A DNA stretch of 64,000 nt from Hyunsoonleella ulvae (GTDB lineage: Bacteria > Bacteroidota > Bacteroidia > Flavobacteriales > Flavobacteriaceae): NCBI RefSeq assembly GCF_016827605.1, contig NZ_JAEPJQ010000009.1:35360-99359 (forward strand). Direction: 5' to 3'. Position 1 is the stretch's first letter. Each line of letters begins with the position of its first letter. The notes beneath the pieces are model-generated. The model saw only the letters and a program-made list of their open reading frames with translations, was not told the origin of the DNA and made no database searches. The translations under genes and the position numbers were made by a program. Of the stretch, positions 26,267 through 35,440 are shown piece by piece.

Positions 26267-27112
26267 ATGAAGCATTCAATATTTAAAATAGTAGTCTTTA
26301 TTCTAATTTGTACATTTTCTTGTACTGATGTTGTTGATGTTGATGTGCCAGAGGCACCACCTAGATTAGTTGTAGAAGCTTCGATAGATTGGGAAAAAAA
26401 TACGCAGGGTAATGAGCAATTTATCAAAATAAGCACGTCTACCCCTTTTTTTGATAACCTTAGCAATACAGCTGTAACAAATGCTTCAGTTAGTGTTACA
26501 AATACTACTACTAATGAAGAGTTTCAATTTACACACCAAGGTAATGGTATTTACGGAACATCAACTTTTGTACCTGTACTGAATCAAACTTATACTTTGG
26601 AGATCAATCACGAAGGAGAGACTTATGTCGCAGAAGAAACCATGACACCGGTTGTGGACATTGATGAGATAAGTCAAGCAAGAATAGGAGGTTTTAACGA
26701 TGAAGCCTTGGAAGTTGATATTTATTTTAATGACCCACCAGGAGAGGAGAATTTTTATTTATTCAGGTTTGAAGAAGAAGGAGATTTATTGCCCGAATTA
26801 TTAGCTATTCCAGATGAGTTTACAGATGGTAATAGAATGAAAGTCTTTTTTGAAAAAGAAGAGGATGAAGATTTGGGCTTTGAAGAGTTTGAGCAAGGGG
26901 ATGTTGCTCATATTAAATTTCATGGCATTTCTAAACAATACTTTAACTACATAGACTTGTTGATAGATCAATACGAAAATGCAGAAAACCCATTTGGAAC
27001 CGTTCCAGCAAGGCTAAAAGGTAATGTTCTTAACCCTTCCAATCCAGATAATTACGCTTTCGGATATTTTAGATTAGTGCAAGTAGTAGAGGAAACTTAT
27101 ATATTTCAGTAA
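26267..27112 (+). CDS. DUF4249 family lipoprotein
   Basis: A 281-residue lipoprotein (lipobox in ICTFSCTD). The body contains the family's features: PPRLVVEASIDW near the N-terminus, the FIKISTSTPFFD strand and Ig-like beta-strands, then a domain of acidic character, ending in NPDNYAFGYFRLVQV. DUF4249 proteins are nearly always encoded directly downstream of a TonB-dependent receptor, as here, and are thought to be its surface-exposed partner, though no ligand has been shown. Translational coupling to the receptor is likely from the 3-nt spacing. Confidence 0.85.
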   Translation: MKHSIFKIVVFILICTFSCTDVVDVDVPEAPPRLVVEASIDWEKNTQGNEQFIKISTSTPFFDNLSNTAVTNASVSVTNTTTNEEFQFTHQGNGIYGTSTFVPVLNQTYTLEINHEGETYVAEETMTPVVDIDEISQARIGGFNDEALEVDIYFNDPPGEENFYLFRFEEEGDLLPELLAIPDEFTDGNRMKVFFEKEEDEDLGFEEFEQGDVAHIKFHGISKQYFNYIDLLIDQYENAENPFGTVPARLKGNVLNPSNPDNYAFGYFRLVQVVEETYIFQ

Positions 27113-27285
27113 AATTTATAGTATTTATATAACAGGTTTTACTTAATTTTTTAGTATGGAAAACGTATGTTTTAATGAGGTTTTTTTTACATGAAATTTT
27201 TTTTTCTTTTTTTTGCGGGGCGAGTGACTTTTTAAAAATACAGGGGTCATAAGAATGTCAACTATTATTTAGCTATAAAGCTATT
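27113..27285. other. Intergenic region with long T runs before the sigma factor gene
   Basis: The 173-bp gap has three poly-T tracts (about 27181-27188, 27199-27208, 27211-27218) on the plus strand, then GCGGGGCGAGTGAC. No hairpin precedes the T tracts, so a standard terminator is not clear. It must hold the promoter of the ECF sigma operon, but no TAnnTTTG was found. Confidence 0.4.
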
Positions 27286-27855
27286 TTGAAAACCCTAGAA
27301 GAAATTAGTAATAAATCAGACGAAGATCTGGTAAAAGCAATTGTAGAAACCAATAATACATTGCTTTTCGAGATTCTTTATGATAGATATGCCTCGCTGG
27401 TATATAATAAATGTTATGGGTTTGCTAGAGATGAAGATGAAGCAAAAGATTTAACCCAAGATGTATTTTTAAAACTGTTTGTAAAATTGGCTAGTTTTAA
27501 AGGGAAGTCTAAATTTTCCACTTGGTTATATGCTTTCACTTATAATCATTGCGTTAATTATGTAACCCGAAATACAGCCAAAAAAATAGAAAAACAATCT
27601 GTTGATTATCAAGATATAGAAAATGTGTCTGATCATGAGATTGATGACAAAGAATTTCTTAGCATGCGAGTAGACAAGTTGAAAAAATGTATGGAATTGA
27701 TATCGCCTGACGAGAAAATGATACTATTGCTAAAGTACCAAGACCATTTAACCATAAAGGAAATTGAGTCGGCATTAGGAATAGGAGAGAGTGCAGTTAA
27801 AATGAGAATTAAAAGAGCAAAGGATAAACTTGTACAGGTTTATACCGATAACTAA
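27286..27855 (+). CDS. ECF-type RNA polymerase sigma factor
   Basis: A 189-residue sigma-70 family factor with region 2 (RYASLVYNKCYGFARDEDEA, DLTQDVFLKLFVKLASF, then KFSTWLYAFTYNHCVNYV) and region 4 with a helix-turn-helix (LKYQDHLTIKEIESALGIGE, SAVKMRIKRAKDKL). The start is TTG at 27286. It heads a probable operon with a 60-codon gene and an MscS-like channel. No standard anti-sigma factor gene with a membrane segment follows; the small downstream protein might play that part. The stimulus is unknown. Confidence 0.9.
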   Translation: MKTLEEISNKSDEDLVKAIVETNNTLLFEILYDRYASLVYNKCYGFARDEDEAKDLTQDVFLKLFVKLASFKGKSKFSTWLYAFTYNHCVNYVTRNTAKKIEKQSVDYQDIENVSDHEIDDKEFLSMRVDKLKKCMELISPDEKMILLLKYQDHLTIKEIESALGIGESAVKMRIKRAKDKLVQVYTDN

Positions 27856-27860
27856 TAACA

Positions 27861-28043
27861 ATGGAAAATCCGTTTAAACAAATAAATCAGCCGCTTAGGG
27901 AGGTTCCGCCAGAGTTAAAGTCTAAGGTAATGACAGATATTGCCATAGCGAAGCTTATCATGGATTTAGCGGCATTATTTTCCTATAATTTTAGTCATGT
28001 TATAGAAACTGTTATTAGCAAAAGAGATAAAAACAACCAGTAA
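27861..28043 (+). CDS. Small conserved-looking protein downstream of the ECF sigma factor
   Basis: A 60-residue protein beginning MENPFKQINQPLREVPPELK, with one amphipathic or weakly hydrophobic helix (VMTDIAIAKLIMDLAALFSY) and a basic, polar tail. It starts 5 bp after the sigma factor stop and ends 20 bp before the channel gene. The tight spacing and a plausible codon pattern argue for a real gene. I do not recognise a domain; a role as a small anti-sigma or adaptor protein is a guess from position alone. Confidence 0.65.
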   Translation: MENPFKQINQPLREVPPELKSKVMTDIAIAKLIMDLAALFSYNFSHVIETVISKRDKNNQ

Positions 28044-28063
28044 CCAATTATAACCCTTTAACA

Positions 28064-28879
28064 ATGAATTTTATAGTACAACTTAAAGAGTCTTTGCAAA
28101 ACGTATGGCTAGGTATTGCAGGTTCTGCCCCCAAAATACTTGGGGTTTTGGCACTTATTATCATTATTTTGATAGTGATAAAAGTTTTTACGAATATTTT
28201 ACGTAAGATCCTTAAAAAAGCCAATGTAGATAAACTTGGAGATAAACTTAATGAGATTGAACTATCTGAAGGAAAAACACTAAATATCAAGTTAGTAGAT
28301 ATCATTGTAAAAATAGTAAAATGGATATCTTACATCATCCTAGTTTCTATAGTTGCAGATATTCTAGAGCTTACCATGGTTTCAGAAGGCCTTAACAGCC
28401 TTATAGGTTATTTGCCAAAATTATTTACAGCTTTAGCCATTGTTATCCTTGGATTGTTATTTGCGAATTTTGTAAAAAAGTCGTTGCAGTCCCTATTTGA
28501 TTCTATGGAACTATCTGGCGGTAAATTTTTAAGTCAGTTGGTGTTTATGTTGCTAATGGTATTAATAACCATAACAGCACTTAATCAAGCAGAAATCAAC
28601 ACAGAAATCATTACGAGTAACATAAAAATGATACTCGCAGCATTCTTACTAGCTTTTGCAATAGCGTTTGGTTTAGGAGCAAGAAATGTAATAGAAAAGT
28701 TGTTAAATACCTTCTATACAAGAAAATTATTTGAAATAGGTCAAGTTATAGAATTCAACGATATACGAGGAGAGGTGGAAACAATAAATAGTATATCAGT
28801 TACATTAAAAACAAAAACAGGTAAAATAATAGTACCAATTAAAGATATTGTAGAGAGTCAAGTAAGTATTCAGGATTAA
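28064..28879 (+). CDS. Mechanosensitive ion channel (MscS/CmpX-like)
   Basis: A 271-residue membrane protein with four or five hydrophobic segments (about residues 22-45, 83-106, 117-138, 155-172, 190-210). The segment with LAFAIAFGLGARNVIEKLLNTFY, quoted in part as FAIAFGLGARNVIEKLL, is the pore-helix of MscS-like channels, followed by a small beta domain (RKLFEIGQVIEFNDIRGEVE, KTKTGKIIVPIKDI). It also resembles CmpX, which has TM-helix repeats. It would relieve osmotic stress or influence envelope stress signalling. Third gene of the sigma operon; a terminator follows after 69 bp. Confidence 0.88.
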   Translation: MNFIVQLKESLQNVWLGIAGSAPKILGVLALIIIILIVIKVFTNILRKILKKANVDKLGDKLNEIELSEGKTLNIKLVDIIVKIVKWISYIILVSIVADILELTMVSEGLNSLIGYLPKLFTALAIVILGLLFANFVKKSLQSLFDSMELSGGKFLSQLVFMLLMVLITITALNQAEINTEIITSNIKMILAAFLLAFAIAFGLGARNVIEKLLNTFYTRKLFEIGQVIEFNDIRGEVETINSISVTLKTKTGKIIVPIKDIVESQVSIQD

Positions 28880-28948
28880 CTTTAAGTTAGGGTTAAAATT
28901 TGGTTGGTTACTTTTCTGAGTAACGAAAACGGCTCTCTACATGACATA

Positions 28949-28983
28949 ATCCCTTTCCATTATTTTGGAAAGGGATTTTTTTG
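28949..28983 (+). terminator. Rho-independent terminator after the sigma/MscS operon
   Basis: AATCCCTTTCC (28949-28959) pairs perfectly with GGAAAGGGATT (28967-28977), an 11-bp stem followed by a T run. Confidence 0.92.
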
Positions 28984-29012
28984 TGATAAATTTGGCTCTA
29001 CACATTTATTTT

Positions 29013-29714
29013 ATGAGATTCATCTACTTTAGTATAATAACATTTGGGCTGAGTATACCTGTAAAAGCCCAAGCTACGATTCCAGATAATTATAAATTGG
29101 TTTACACTCATGATTTTGAGCAACCTCAAGCTATTAATACTCTAGAAACGACTGATAATGACGTTTGGCGTATTTCAAAAGGGAATAATGGTAATTGTAT
29201 GGAGCTTTTTGGTAAAAGCGAGTATAAACCAGAAGTGAGATCGCCTTTTAATATAGCCGTAATAAAGGAGGTTTTAGTTGGAGATTTTATTTTTGAAATA
29301 AAACTAAATCAAAACGGAAGAGAATACCCTCATAGAGATTTATGTTTAGTATTTGGTATTAACAATGCTTCAAATTTTTATTATACACATATAGCGTCTA
29401 AAGCTGATGCGCATGCTAATTCTATCTTTATAGTGAACGATGAGCCCAGAAAAAGTATAGCTTCTGAAAGAACTGATGGTACCAATTGGGGGGCAGAAGA
29501 TTCTTGGCATACCGTTAGAATAGTTAGAAAAACGCAAGAAGGACTTATTGAAATTTATTTTGATGATATGACCAAACCCATAATGACTGCTACAGATACT
29601 CATTTTAAATCAGGGTATCTAGGTTTTGGCTCTTTCGATGACACGGGTAAATTTGATGATATCAAGATTTGGGCGCCAAATACTTTAGAACCAAAGACAG
29701 GAATATTTAACTAA
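29013..29714 (+). CDS. Secreted LamG/concanavalin-like protein
   Basis: A 233-residue secreted protein; ATG at 29013 is preferred over the in-frame TTG at 28965, because it directly starts a signal peptide (MRFIYFSIITFGLSIPVKAQ). The mature part looks like a beta-jelly roll: YKLVYTHDFEQPQA, FEIKLNQNGREYPHRDLCLV, DSWHTVRIVRKTQEGLIEIYFD (shown in pieces of the original: HTVRIVRKTQEG) and GYLGFGSFDDTGKFDDIKIW at the end. This resembles concanavalin-like lectin/glucanase or DUF1080 domains, with a carbohydrate link likely. Its last codons overlap by 4 nt the convergent LytTR gene. Confidence 0.75.
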   Translation: MRFIYFSIITFGLSIPVKAQATIPDNYKLVYTHDFEQPQAINTLETTDNDVWRISKGNNGNCMELFGKSEYKPEVRSPFNIAVIKEVLVGDFIFEIKLNQNGREYPHRDLCLVFGINNASNFYYTHIASKADAHANSIFIVNDEPRKSIASERTDGTNWGAEDSWHTVRIVRKTQEGLIEIYFDDMTKPIMTATDTHFKSGYLGFGSFDDTGKFDDIKIWAPNTLEPKTGIFN

Positions 29715-30427
29715 TACTTTTCTAAAACCTCTAAAACGTCCTTTTTATAGGTTCTACTAATTGTTAAAGCTTTGTCATTAATAATAATCTCCTCATTGGT
29801 AAAAGAAGTAATATGCTTTAAAGCAATAATGTAAGAACGATGTATTCTTAAAAAACGGTCATTAGGTAATTTAGCTTCAATAGCGCTTATGGTTTCTCGA
29901 GTAACAATGGTTTTGTTGGCCAAATGAATTTTTATATAATCACTATAACTTTCAATGTAGATTATAGCTTCGAAATCTATTTTAATCATGCGTCTATCCG
30001 CACGCACAAACATAAAATCGTTCGTGTTTGAATGTTCTATTTCAGTGGATACATTATTAGAATAAATATTAAAATAGTTGTTAACTGCTTTAAGTAGTCT
30101 ATCAAATGAAATAGGTTTCATCAAATAGTCTACCGCTTGCAGCTCAAAACCTTCAACAGCAAAATCCCGATAGGCTGTTGTGAAAATTATTTTTGTATCC
30201 TTGTTTATAGATTTGGCAAAAGATATACCTGAGATTTCGGGCATATTAATATCTAAGAATATCAAATCGATGGTATAGGTTCTTAGTACATTAAAAGCTT
30301 CAATGGCATTACTGCAGCTTGCAGTAATTTGTATGTTAGGTATTTTGGCCAAATGTGTTGCAATAACCTCTCTTGCAATGGTTTCATCATCTACTATAAT
30401 ACACGATATGTTTTTGCTTTGTGGCAT
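29711..30427 (-). CDS. LytTR-family response regulator
   Basis: A 238-residue response regulator: receiver domain with Asp13/Asp14, phosphoacceptor Asp59 in DLIFLDINMPE, Thr in IFTTAYRDFA and Lys in YLMKPISFDRLL, then a LytTR DNA-binding domain from about residue 135 (VRADRRMIKIDFEAIIYIES, KLPNDRFLRIHRSYIIALKH). It overlaps the kinase gene by 1 nt (TAATG). Such LytS/LytTR pairs are the most common two-component type in Bacteroidota. Targets are unknown; it and the LytTR protein at 59007-59717 are the two candidates for binding the operators at 53450, 60643 and 63553. Confidence 0.93.
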   Translation of the reverse strand: MPQSKNISCIIVDDETIAREVIATHLAKIPNIQITASCSNAIEAFNVLRTYTIDLIFLDINMPEISGISFAKSINKDTKIIFTTAYRDFAVEGFELQAVDYLMKPISFDRLLKAVNNYFNIYSNNVSTEIEHSNTNDFMFVRADRRMIKIDFEAIIYIESYSDYIKIHLANKTIVTRETISAIEAKLPNDRFLRIHRSYIIALKHITSFTNEEIIINDKALTISRTYKKDVLEVLEKY

Positions 30428-31479
30428 TATTTGGTAATGAGTTTTAAATGTACTTTAAATAATCCATTTGTATTTTCAATATCCAGATGGTGTTTGTCTT
30501 TATATAATAAGTTTAATCGTTTCTTTATGTTTTCTAAACCAATACCATTTTCTGATGTAAGACTGGCGTTGGTCGAATTTTCAATTTCAAAAAAGATAGT
30601 ATCGTTTTTACAAAATAGTTTAATATTAATTTGAAGTGCCCCTTGTTTTAAATTGCCATGTTTAAAACTGTTTTCAATAAATGGAATAAGTAACATAGGG
30701 GCGATTTTAGTATCTTCTAAAATATTTTCTGTGTTGAAGTTTACCTGAAGCGTGTCATTGAAGCGCATTTTTTCCAATTCAATATAATCATCAATATGAT
30801 TAATTTCATCTATTAAAGCCACAAAAGGTTTATCTACCTGATACAACAAATAATCCAGTAAATTGGATAGCTTTAAAATCATCTCCGGTGTTTCATCTGC
30901 TTTTTTTAAAGCAAAACCATACATAGTATTTAGGGTGTTGAATAGGAAGTGCGGATGAATCTGCATTTTTAAGTAATTCAACTCTTGATCTTTAAGTTTT
31001 AATTGAGTTTCTAAAATCTTGGTTTCTAGTTTTTTCGTGTCCTCAGAGTGTTTTAGATTCAATTTAAGAAGTTTAAAAGCACTAACAACAATAACTACTA
31101 AATACACACTAACACCAACAAAAAGTAAACTTTTACTAATAGGAGCCATGTTTGTGTATTGGAAATTTGAGAGATATATCAAGCCATAAAATACAGATAT
31201 AACGATTAGATATGCCGAAATTATAAAAGCATAAAGACTATAAAGTCCAAATAAAATATAACGTTTAGTAATTAAATAATCAGGTATTATTTTATAGATA
31301 AACACATAAGTTGTAGCAATGGTTATAGGCATTAAAAAGAATGAAAAATCCTTAACATAATTGTAGTCACTACTATCAACACCAAAAAAATAGGTGTAAA
31401 ATAAGAGAATGCCATACCAAAATATGATATGCAAAAGTATCTGTCCTATTTTTTTTAATATGAAACGTTGCGAAAACAC
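30427..31479 (-). CDS. LytS-type sensor histidine kinase
   Basis: A 350-residue membrane kinase with four transmembrane segments in residues 8-150, a short coiled coil (KLETKILETQLKLKDQELNY), the His_kinase domain with the phosphorylated histidine at about residue 175 in QIHPHFLFNTLNTMY, and a HATPase_c domain with PFIENSFKHGN and GIGLENIKKRLNLLY. There is no periplasmic sensor domain, so the signal probably acts in the membrane. It is co-transcribed with the LytTR regulator (1-nt overlap) and lies divergent to the serine hydrolase. Confidence 0.92.
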   Translation of the reverse strand: MFSQRFILKKIGQILLHIIFWYGILLFYTYFFGVDSSDYNYVKDFSFFLMPITIATTYVFIYKIIPDYLITKRYILFGLYSLYAFIISAYLIVISVFYGLIYLSNFQYTNMAPISKSLLFVGVSVYLVVIVVSAFKLLKLNLKHSEDTKKLETKILETQLKLKDQELNYLKMQIHPHFLFNTLNTMYGFALKKADETPEMILKLSNLLDYLLYQVDKPFVALIDEINHIDDYIELEKMRFNDTLQVNFNTENILEDTKIAPMLLIPFIENSFKHGNLKQGALQINIKLFCKNDTIFFEIENSTNASLTSENGIGLENIKKRLNLLYKDKHHLDIENTNGLFKVHLKLITK

Positions 31480-31656
31480 AAGTACAATAATAGTGGAAAT
31501 TTGGTGTATCCAAGAATTTTAGAGACGGATAACCTATTTAGGGCGGAGTTTAACATTTGGTTATATCCACATCTAAAATGGTTGTCTATCTCTTTTCTAA
31601 TTTTTCAAAGAGTAAGCTGGATAAATTTGCAACTATCAATTATAAAAAGAGTGAAC

Positions 31657-32988
31657 ATGAAACATGTACTATTTATTTTCCTTTTCATATTCAATTTATC
31701 AAATGCTCAACATAATAAGTTTGATGAATTAGATACTTACCTTGAAACTTTAGCAAGTAAAAATAAATTTATGGGAGCCGTTGCGGTTGCTGTGGATGGG
31801 GAGGTTATTTATGAAAAACAGGTGGGGTATGCCCATATTTTAGAAGGTAGCAAGACGCCAATTACAAATGCAACTAAGTTTAGAATAGCTTCTATTACTA
31901 AAACCTATACTGCTATTATGATATACCAATTATTTGAAGAAGGTAAATTAAGGTTAACAGATAAGTTGTCACGGTATTTTCCGCAAATACTGAATTCTGA
32001 GAATATTACTATTGAAAACATGTTGAACCACAGTAGTGGACTACATGAAGTTGCTAAACACAAAGATTTTAATATATGGATTAGGGAAGAGTCAACCAGA
32101 GCGGAGATGTTAGAAAGAATGCTTAAACAATCTAAAGTATTTGAGCCTGGAACTAAGAGCGAATATTCCAATACTAATTTTATTCTTTTGGGATACATTA
32201 TTGAAGATATAGATAAGAGGAATTATGCAAAATCACTTGAAAAGAGGATAGTTGATAAACTAAACCTGAAAAACACTTATTATGGTGGTAAAATAGATAT
32301 ATCTAATAATGAATGTCATTCCTACAAATTAAATAATGGTATGTATGTACAACAGGAAGAAACTAATATGAGTAATCCAGGTGGAGCAGGAGCCATTGTA
32401 GCCACACCTTATGATTTGGTTACATTTTATGATGAAGTATTCTCAGGCAAATTAATATCAGAAAAAAGCCTTGATAATATGATTACAGCGAAATATATTC
32501 CTTATGGAAGTGGGATATTTGTTAATGAGCATTCCTTGGGTCATGGAGGAGGTATGGATGGATTTGCCTCTGAGATTTCATATAAACCAAATGAAAAAAC
32601 AACGGTTTTAGTGCTTTCAAATATGTTGAACTATTCAATTACAGATATTGGAGCTAATGCTTTTTTTGCTAGTCAAAACAAAGACTTATTGAAACTCAAA
32701 ACCCAAGCAAAGGCTATAGAGCTAACAGCAGAACAAGTATTGAAATGTACAGGGAATTATGGAGGTGTGCAAGGTAAGGAGAAAAAGCCATTTACATTTA
32801 CTTTTATAGCAAATGGTAATGTACTAAAAGGAGGGCCAAACCCAGAAACGTTGTTCGATTTAAAAGCTATTGCGTACAATGAATTTGTACATGAAAATTT
32901 TGGGATTCATTTCAAGTTTGATTTGGAAAATAAAACTTTAATCTTTACTCAGGCAGGAGAATCCCATACTTTAACTAAAAAACAATAA
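31657..32988 (+). CDS. Serine hydrolase (beta-lactamase/penicillin-binding-protein-like), secreted
   Basis: A 443-residue class C beta-lactamase-like protein. ATG at 31657 begins a signal peptide (MKHVLFIFLFIFNLSNAQ); the frame is open further upstream but without homology. The SxxK nucleophile is in FRIASITKTYTAIM (Ser-Ile-Thr-Lys), the YxN motif in KSEYSNTNFILLGYI, and a C-terminal HGGGMDGFASEI stretch replaces the KTG motif. These are the three catalytic elements of the family. Substrates range from D-Ala peptides to esters; true lactamase action is not implied. It lies divergent to the LytS/LytTR pair. Confidence 0.88.
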   Translation: MKHVLFIFLFIFNLSNAQHNKFDELDTYLETLASKNKFMGAVAVAVDGEVIYEKQVGYAHILEGSKTPITNATKFRIASITKTYTAIMIYQLFEEGKLRLTDKLSRYFPQILNSENITIENMLNHSSGLHEVAKHKDFNIWIREESTRAEMLERMLKQSKVFEPGTKSEYSNTNFILLGYIIEDIDKRNYAKSLEKRIVDKLNLKNTYYGGKIDISNNECHSYKLNNGMYVQQEETNMSNPGGAGAIVATPYDLVTFYDEVFSGKLISEKSLDNMITAKYIPYGSGIFVNEHSLGHGGGMDGFASEISYKPNEKTTVLVLSNMLNYSITDIGANAFFASQNKDLLKLKTQAKAIELTAEQVLKCTGNYGGVQGKEKKPFTFTFIANGNVLKGGPNPETLFDLKAIAYNEFVHENFGIHFKFDLENKTLIFTQAGESHTLTKKQ

Positions 32989-32998
32989 ATTTATAACT

Positions 32999-33403
32999 AT
33001 GTATATTATTTTTTTATTAGTATTCACTGAGGCTTCTTCGCAATTAGTAAAACGTTTTATGGAGGGAGGCTCCTTTTTTATGTCACTTATTTTAATATGT
33101 CTTTTGCTGACACTAGCCTTTGTAATTATAGCATTTATAAACCTTAAAAGAGATTTGAGTAAATCCAAAAAAATGACAGGATTGGCTTCGGATGTTAGTA
33201 TTCTAGGATTAGTAATAGGGTTTTTAGGCTCAATAATAGGCATGATTGCCGCTTTTGATGCCGTAAATGCTGTTGGGGATATAAGCTCGGGTACGATGGC
33301 GGCAGGACTAAAAGTATCATTTTTAACAACTGTGTTTGGTGCGGTTACTTTTATATTACCAAGAATTGGCATTATTATTTTAAAAGTATTACAGAAAAAC
33401 TAA
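32999..33403 (+). CDS. MotA/TolQ/ExbB-like proton channel protein, short
   Basis: A 134-residue membrane protein with a first hydrophobic segment at residues 1-12, then three more: about 28-48, 66-88 (LGLVIGFLGSIIGMIAAFDAV) and 102-125. GFLGSIIGMIAAFDAVNAVG followed by AGLKVSFLTTVFGAVTFILP resembles the second and third helices of MotA/TolQ/ExbB, the part that lines the proton path. It is shorter than true ExbB and no ExbD or TonB gene is near. It follows the serine hydrolase by 10 bp and may be in its operon. A terminator follows. Confidence 0.75.
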   Translation: MYIIFLLVFTEASSQLVKRFMEGGSFFMSLILICLLLTLAFVIIAFINLKRDLSKSKKMTGLASDVSILGLVIGFLGSIIGMIAAFDAVNAVGDISSGTMAAGLKVSFLTTVFGAVTFILPRIGIIILKVLQKN

Positions 33404-33444
33404 TGGCGTTAATATAATTTCATCAATCAATTAACTTTAAAACC

Positions 33445-33487
33445 TCTTTTCTCCCGATAGTTATCGGGATTGAAAAGGGATTTTTTT
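33445..33487 (+). terminator. Rho-independent terminator
   Basis: CTTTTC, then CCCGATA (33453-33459), GT, TATCGGG (33462-33468), then GAAAAG and a T run; a bipartite 13-bp hairpin that closes the serine hydrolase/ExbB-like unit. Confidence 0.9.
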
Positions 33488-33560
33488 GTTAATAACTGTT
33501 TACAATTAAGTATAAGTACTTATTGATTTTTAAGTGAGAAAATTCTAGCTTCGCTTACCT

Positions 33561-33582
33561 GTGCTGAGCTTGTTTCAGTATC
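33561..33582 (+). repeat. Relic of a CTGA...TCAG palindrome at the left edge of the island
   Basis: GTGCTGAGCTTGTTTCAGTA followed by TC: CTGA and TCAG pair around GCTTGTT, the same loop as the repeat next to GIY-YIG copy A. The GTCAT head is missing. It lies just inside the left boundary of the variable region. Confidence 0.55.
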
Positions 33583-33637
33583 GACTGATATAAGTCATTA
33601 AAACGACGTCGTATCATTAAAGTTAGGCGCAATACGA

Positions 33638-35440
33638 ATGAAACTGCATAGATTTAAAATACAAGGATTTAAGCGACTAGAGGATATAGAAATTTATCTT
33701 GAAGATGCCACATTCTTAATTGGACAAAATAATTCTGGAAAGAGTTCAATACTGAAAGCCATTGGTGTTTTGCTTTCGGCAACCAAAACATTACCAAGTT
33801 CAGATTATTACTCGGTTGTTGACGAAGAAACTGGAGAAACAAAACCTCAAACAACCAAAGTTATTTTTGAAGCTGAATTTAGAAACTTACCCGAAGAATC
33901 AAAGACTTGGAGAGGATTTAAAGGAAGAATTTTTGAGTACGAAAGTGAAACAGAAACAGGTCTTTCAGTAACATACAAAAAAACCTATGAATTAGGTAAA
34001 GATGTGGTAATCGAGTTTAAATCAAAAATACGAAACCTAAAAGCCGAATTTGAAGACTGTAAAAAGCCACAAGATTATATAGATAAGGGAATTTTGGAGG
34101 AAGTTATTTCCGAGTTTTTTCCAGAATTGGATAAGAACGTTGGTAAGAGCAAAGGAGCGTTAGAAAAATTAGAGCAACTTGATGAAATATGGGATATAGT
34201 TGACGAAGATACTTGGTTTCAAAATCCAGGTGGAATACCTGGTAATGTTTTAAAAATGTTACCAAGATTTTTACTAATTCCTGTTGACACTTCTATGAAT
34301 GAAATACAAGGGAATACGTCAGGTGTTTTAGGTAAAACATTAAACGAACTTTTTCAAGTAGTAAGAGAAAACTCTGATAATTTCAAAAACGCTCAAGAAC
34401 ATTTAGAAAAACTTGCAAAGGAATTAGACCCAGAAGATGACACGTCGGAATTTGGTAAAATGATGACTGATTTAAATTCAGTTTTGACAAAAGTATTTCC
34501 TGAATCTCAATTACACGCGACTACAGACTTAAGCGACCCAAATAAAGCGTTGAAACCAAGCTTTAATATTGAAATGTCGAGTAATATAAAAACATCAGTC
34601 GAAAATCAAGGAACAGGTATGGTTCGAGCTGCGGTTTTTGGAATGTTACGCTTTAGACAAAAATGGCTATCTGACAGAGAAGATGAACATAATCGCTCAC
34701 TAATTATTTGTTTCGAAGAACCTGAAATTTATTTACATCCAAGTGCTGCAAATCAAATGAGAGATGCTATTTATGAATTAAGCAGTTCGAATTCTCAAAT
34801 CGTGGCATCAACTCATTCACCATTTTTAATTGATATTTCAAGAAAACCAAAGCAAGTATTGAACAGACTTATACGAAATAAAAAGTCAGTTAAAAGCAGT
34901 ACATTTTCAGTATCAAATGCGTTTTTAGAACTACAAGAAGATGATAAGTCATATGTCAAAATGCTTCTAAAGATTGATGATTATATTTCTAGAGCATTTT
35001 ATACCAATAATGTCATTATAATTGAAGGAGACACAGAAGATATTTTAATAAGAGAGTCTTTAGCAAGATTGCCTAAAGAAAAGTATTTGAGAATTATTTC
35101 AAACTTTGAGGTATTAAAAGCCAGAGGAAAAGCAGCTATTATTGGTTTAGTAAAATATTTAACATCTATGGGCATTAAACCAATTGTAGTTCACGATAGA
35201 GATAATGGAATTAAAGGAGCAGTAAAGTTTAATCAACCCATTAAAGATGCTGTAGGCACAAATGGTAGAATAGTTGAGATGTACGAAAATGTCGAAGATG
35301 AAATCGGATATCAAGCGAATTACGAAAAGCCATTCAAAGCTTTTGAGCAGACTCAAATTTGGGGAGAAAATTGGGAAGATATTCCAGAAAATTGGCGGCA
35401 TAAAATGATTGAGATTTTCGGTAGTTACATTTCAGAATAA
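33638..35440 (+). CDS. OLD-family ATP-dependent endonuclease-like protein (AAA ATPase + TOPRIM)
   Basis: A 600-residue overcoming-lysogenization-defect (OLD) type protein. The N-terminal SMC/ABC-like ATPase has Walker A GQNNSGKSS (residues 29-37), Walker B ICFEEPEIYLHP near 357-368 and the switch histidine in ASTHSPFL. The C-terminal TOPRIM domain has VIIIEGDTEDIL near 459 and the acidic VHDRDNG near 517. OLD nucleases act in phage defence. Class 2 OLD (Gabija GajA) needs a UvrD-like GajB, which is absent; it is therefore a solitary, class 1-like OLD. Neighbours are only repeats and a GIY-YIG cassette, typical of a variable locus. Confidence 0.88.
   Translation: MKLHRFKIQGFKRLEDIEIYLEDATFLIGQNNSGKSSILKAIGVLLSATKTLPSSDYYSVVDEETGETKPQTTKVIFEAEFRNLPEESKTWRGFKGRIFEYESETETGLSVTYKKTYELGKDVVIEFKSKIRNLKAEFEDCKKPQDYIDKGILEEVISEFFPELDKNVGKSKGALEKLEQLDEIWDIVDEDTWFQNPGGIPGNVLKMLPRFLLIPVDTSMNEIQGNTSGVLGKTLNELFQVVRENSDNFKNAQEHLEKLAKELDPEDDTSEFGKMMTDLNSVLTKVFPESQLHATTDLSDPNKALKPSFNIEMSSNIKTSVENQGTGMVRAAVFGMLRFRQKWLSDREDEHNRSLIICFEEPEIYLHPSAANQMRDAIYELSSSNSQIVASTHSPFLIDISRKPKQVLNRLIRNKKSVKSSTFSVSNAFLELQEDDKSYVKMLLKIDDYISRAFYTNNVIIIEGDTEDILIRESLARLPKEKYLRIISNFEVLKARGKAAIIGLVKYLTSMGIKPIVVHDRDNGIKGAVKFNQPIKDAVGTNGRIVEMYENVEDEIGYQANYEKPFKAFEQTQIWGENWEDIPENWRHKMIEIFGSYISE

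Noticed and set aside
28965..29012. TTG-started extension of the secreted LamG-like protein
   Set aside because: It starts within the T run of a terminator, and the signal peptide starts at ATG 29013.
31468..31656. Extended N-terminus of the serine hydrolase
   Set aside because: The extension overlaps the divergent kinase gene start and lacks homology; a clear signal peptide begins at 31657.
33615..33640. GTTAGGC before the OLD gene considered as an integron attC core
   Set aside because: No matching RYYYAAC partner or attC-like imperfect palindrome, no second site after the gene and no integrase gene were found.
33638..35440. OLD gene considered as GajA of a Gabija system
   Set aside because: Gabija needs an adjacent UvrD-like GajB; there is none on either side.
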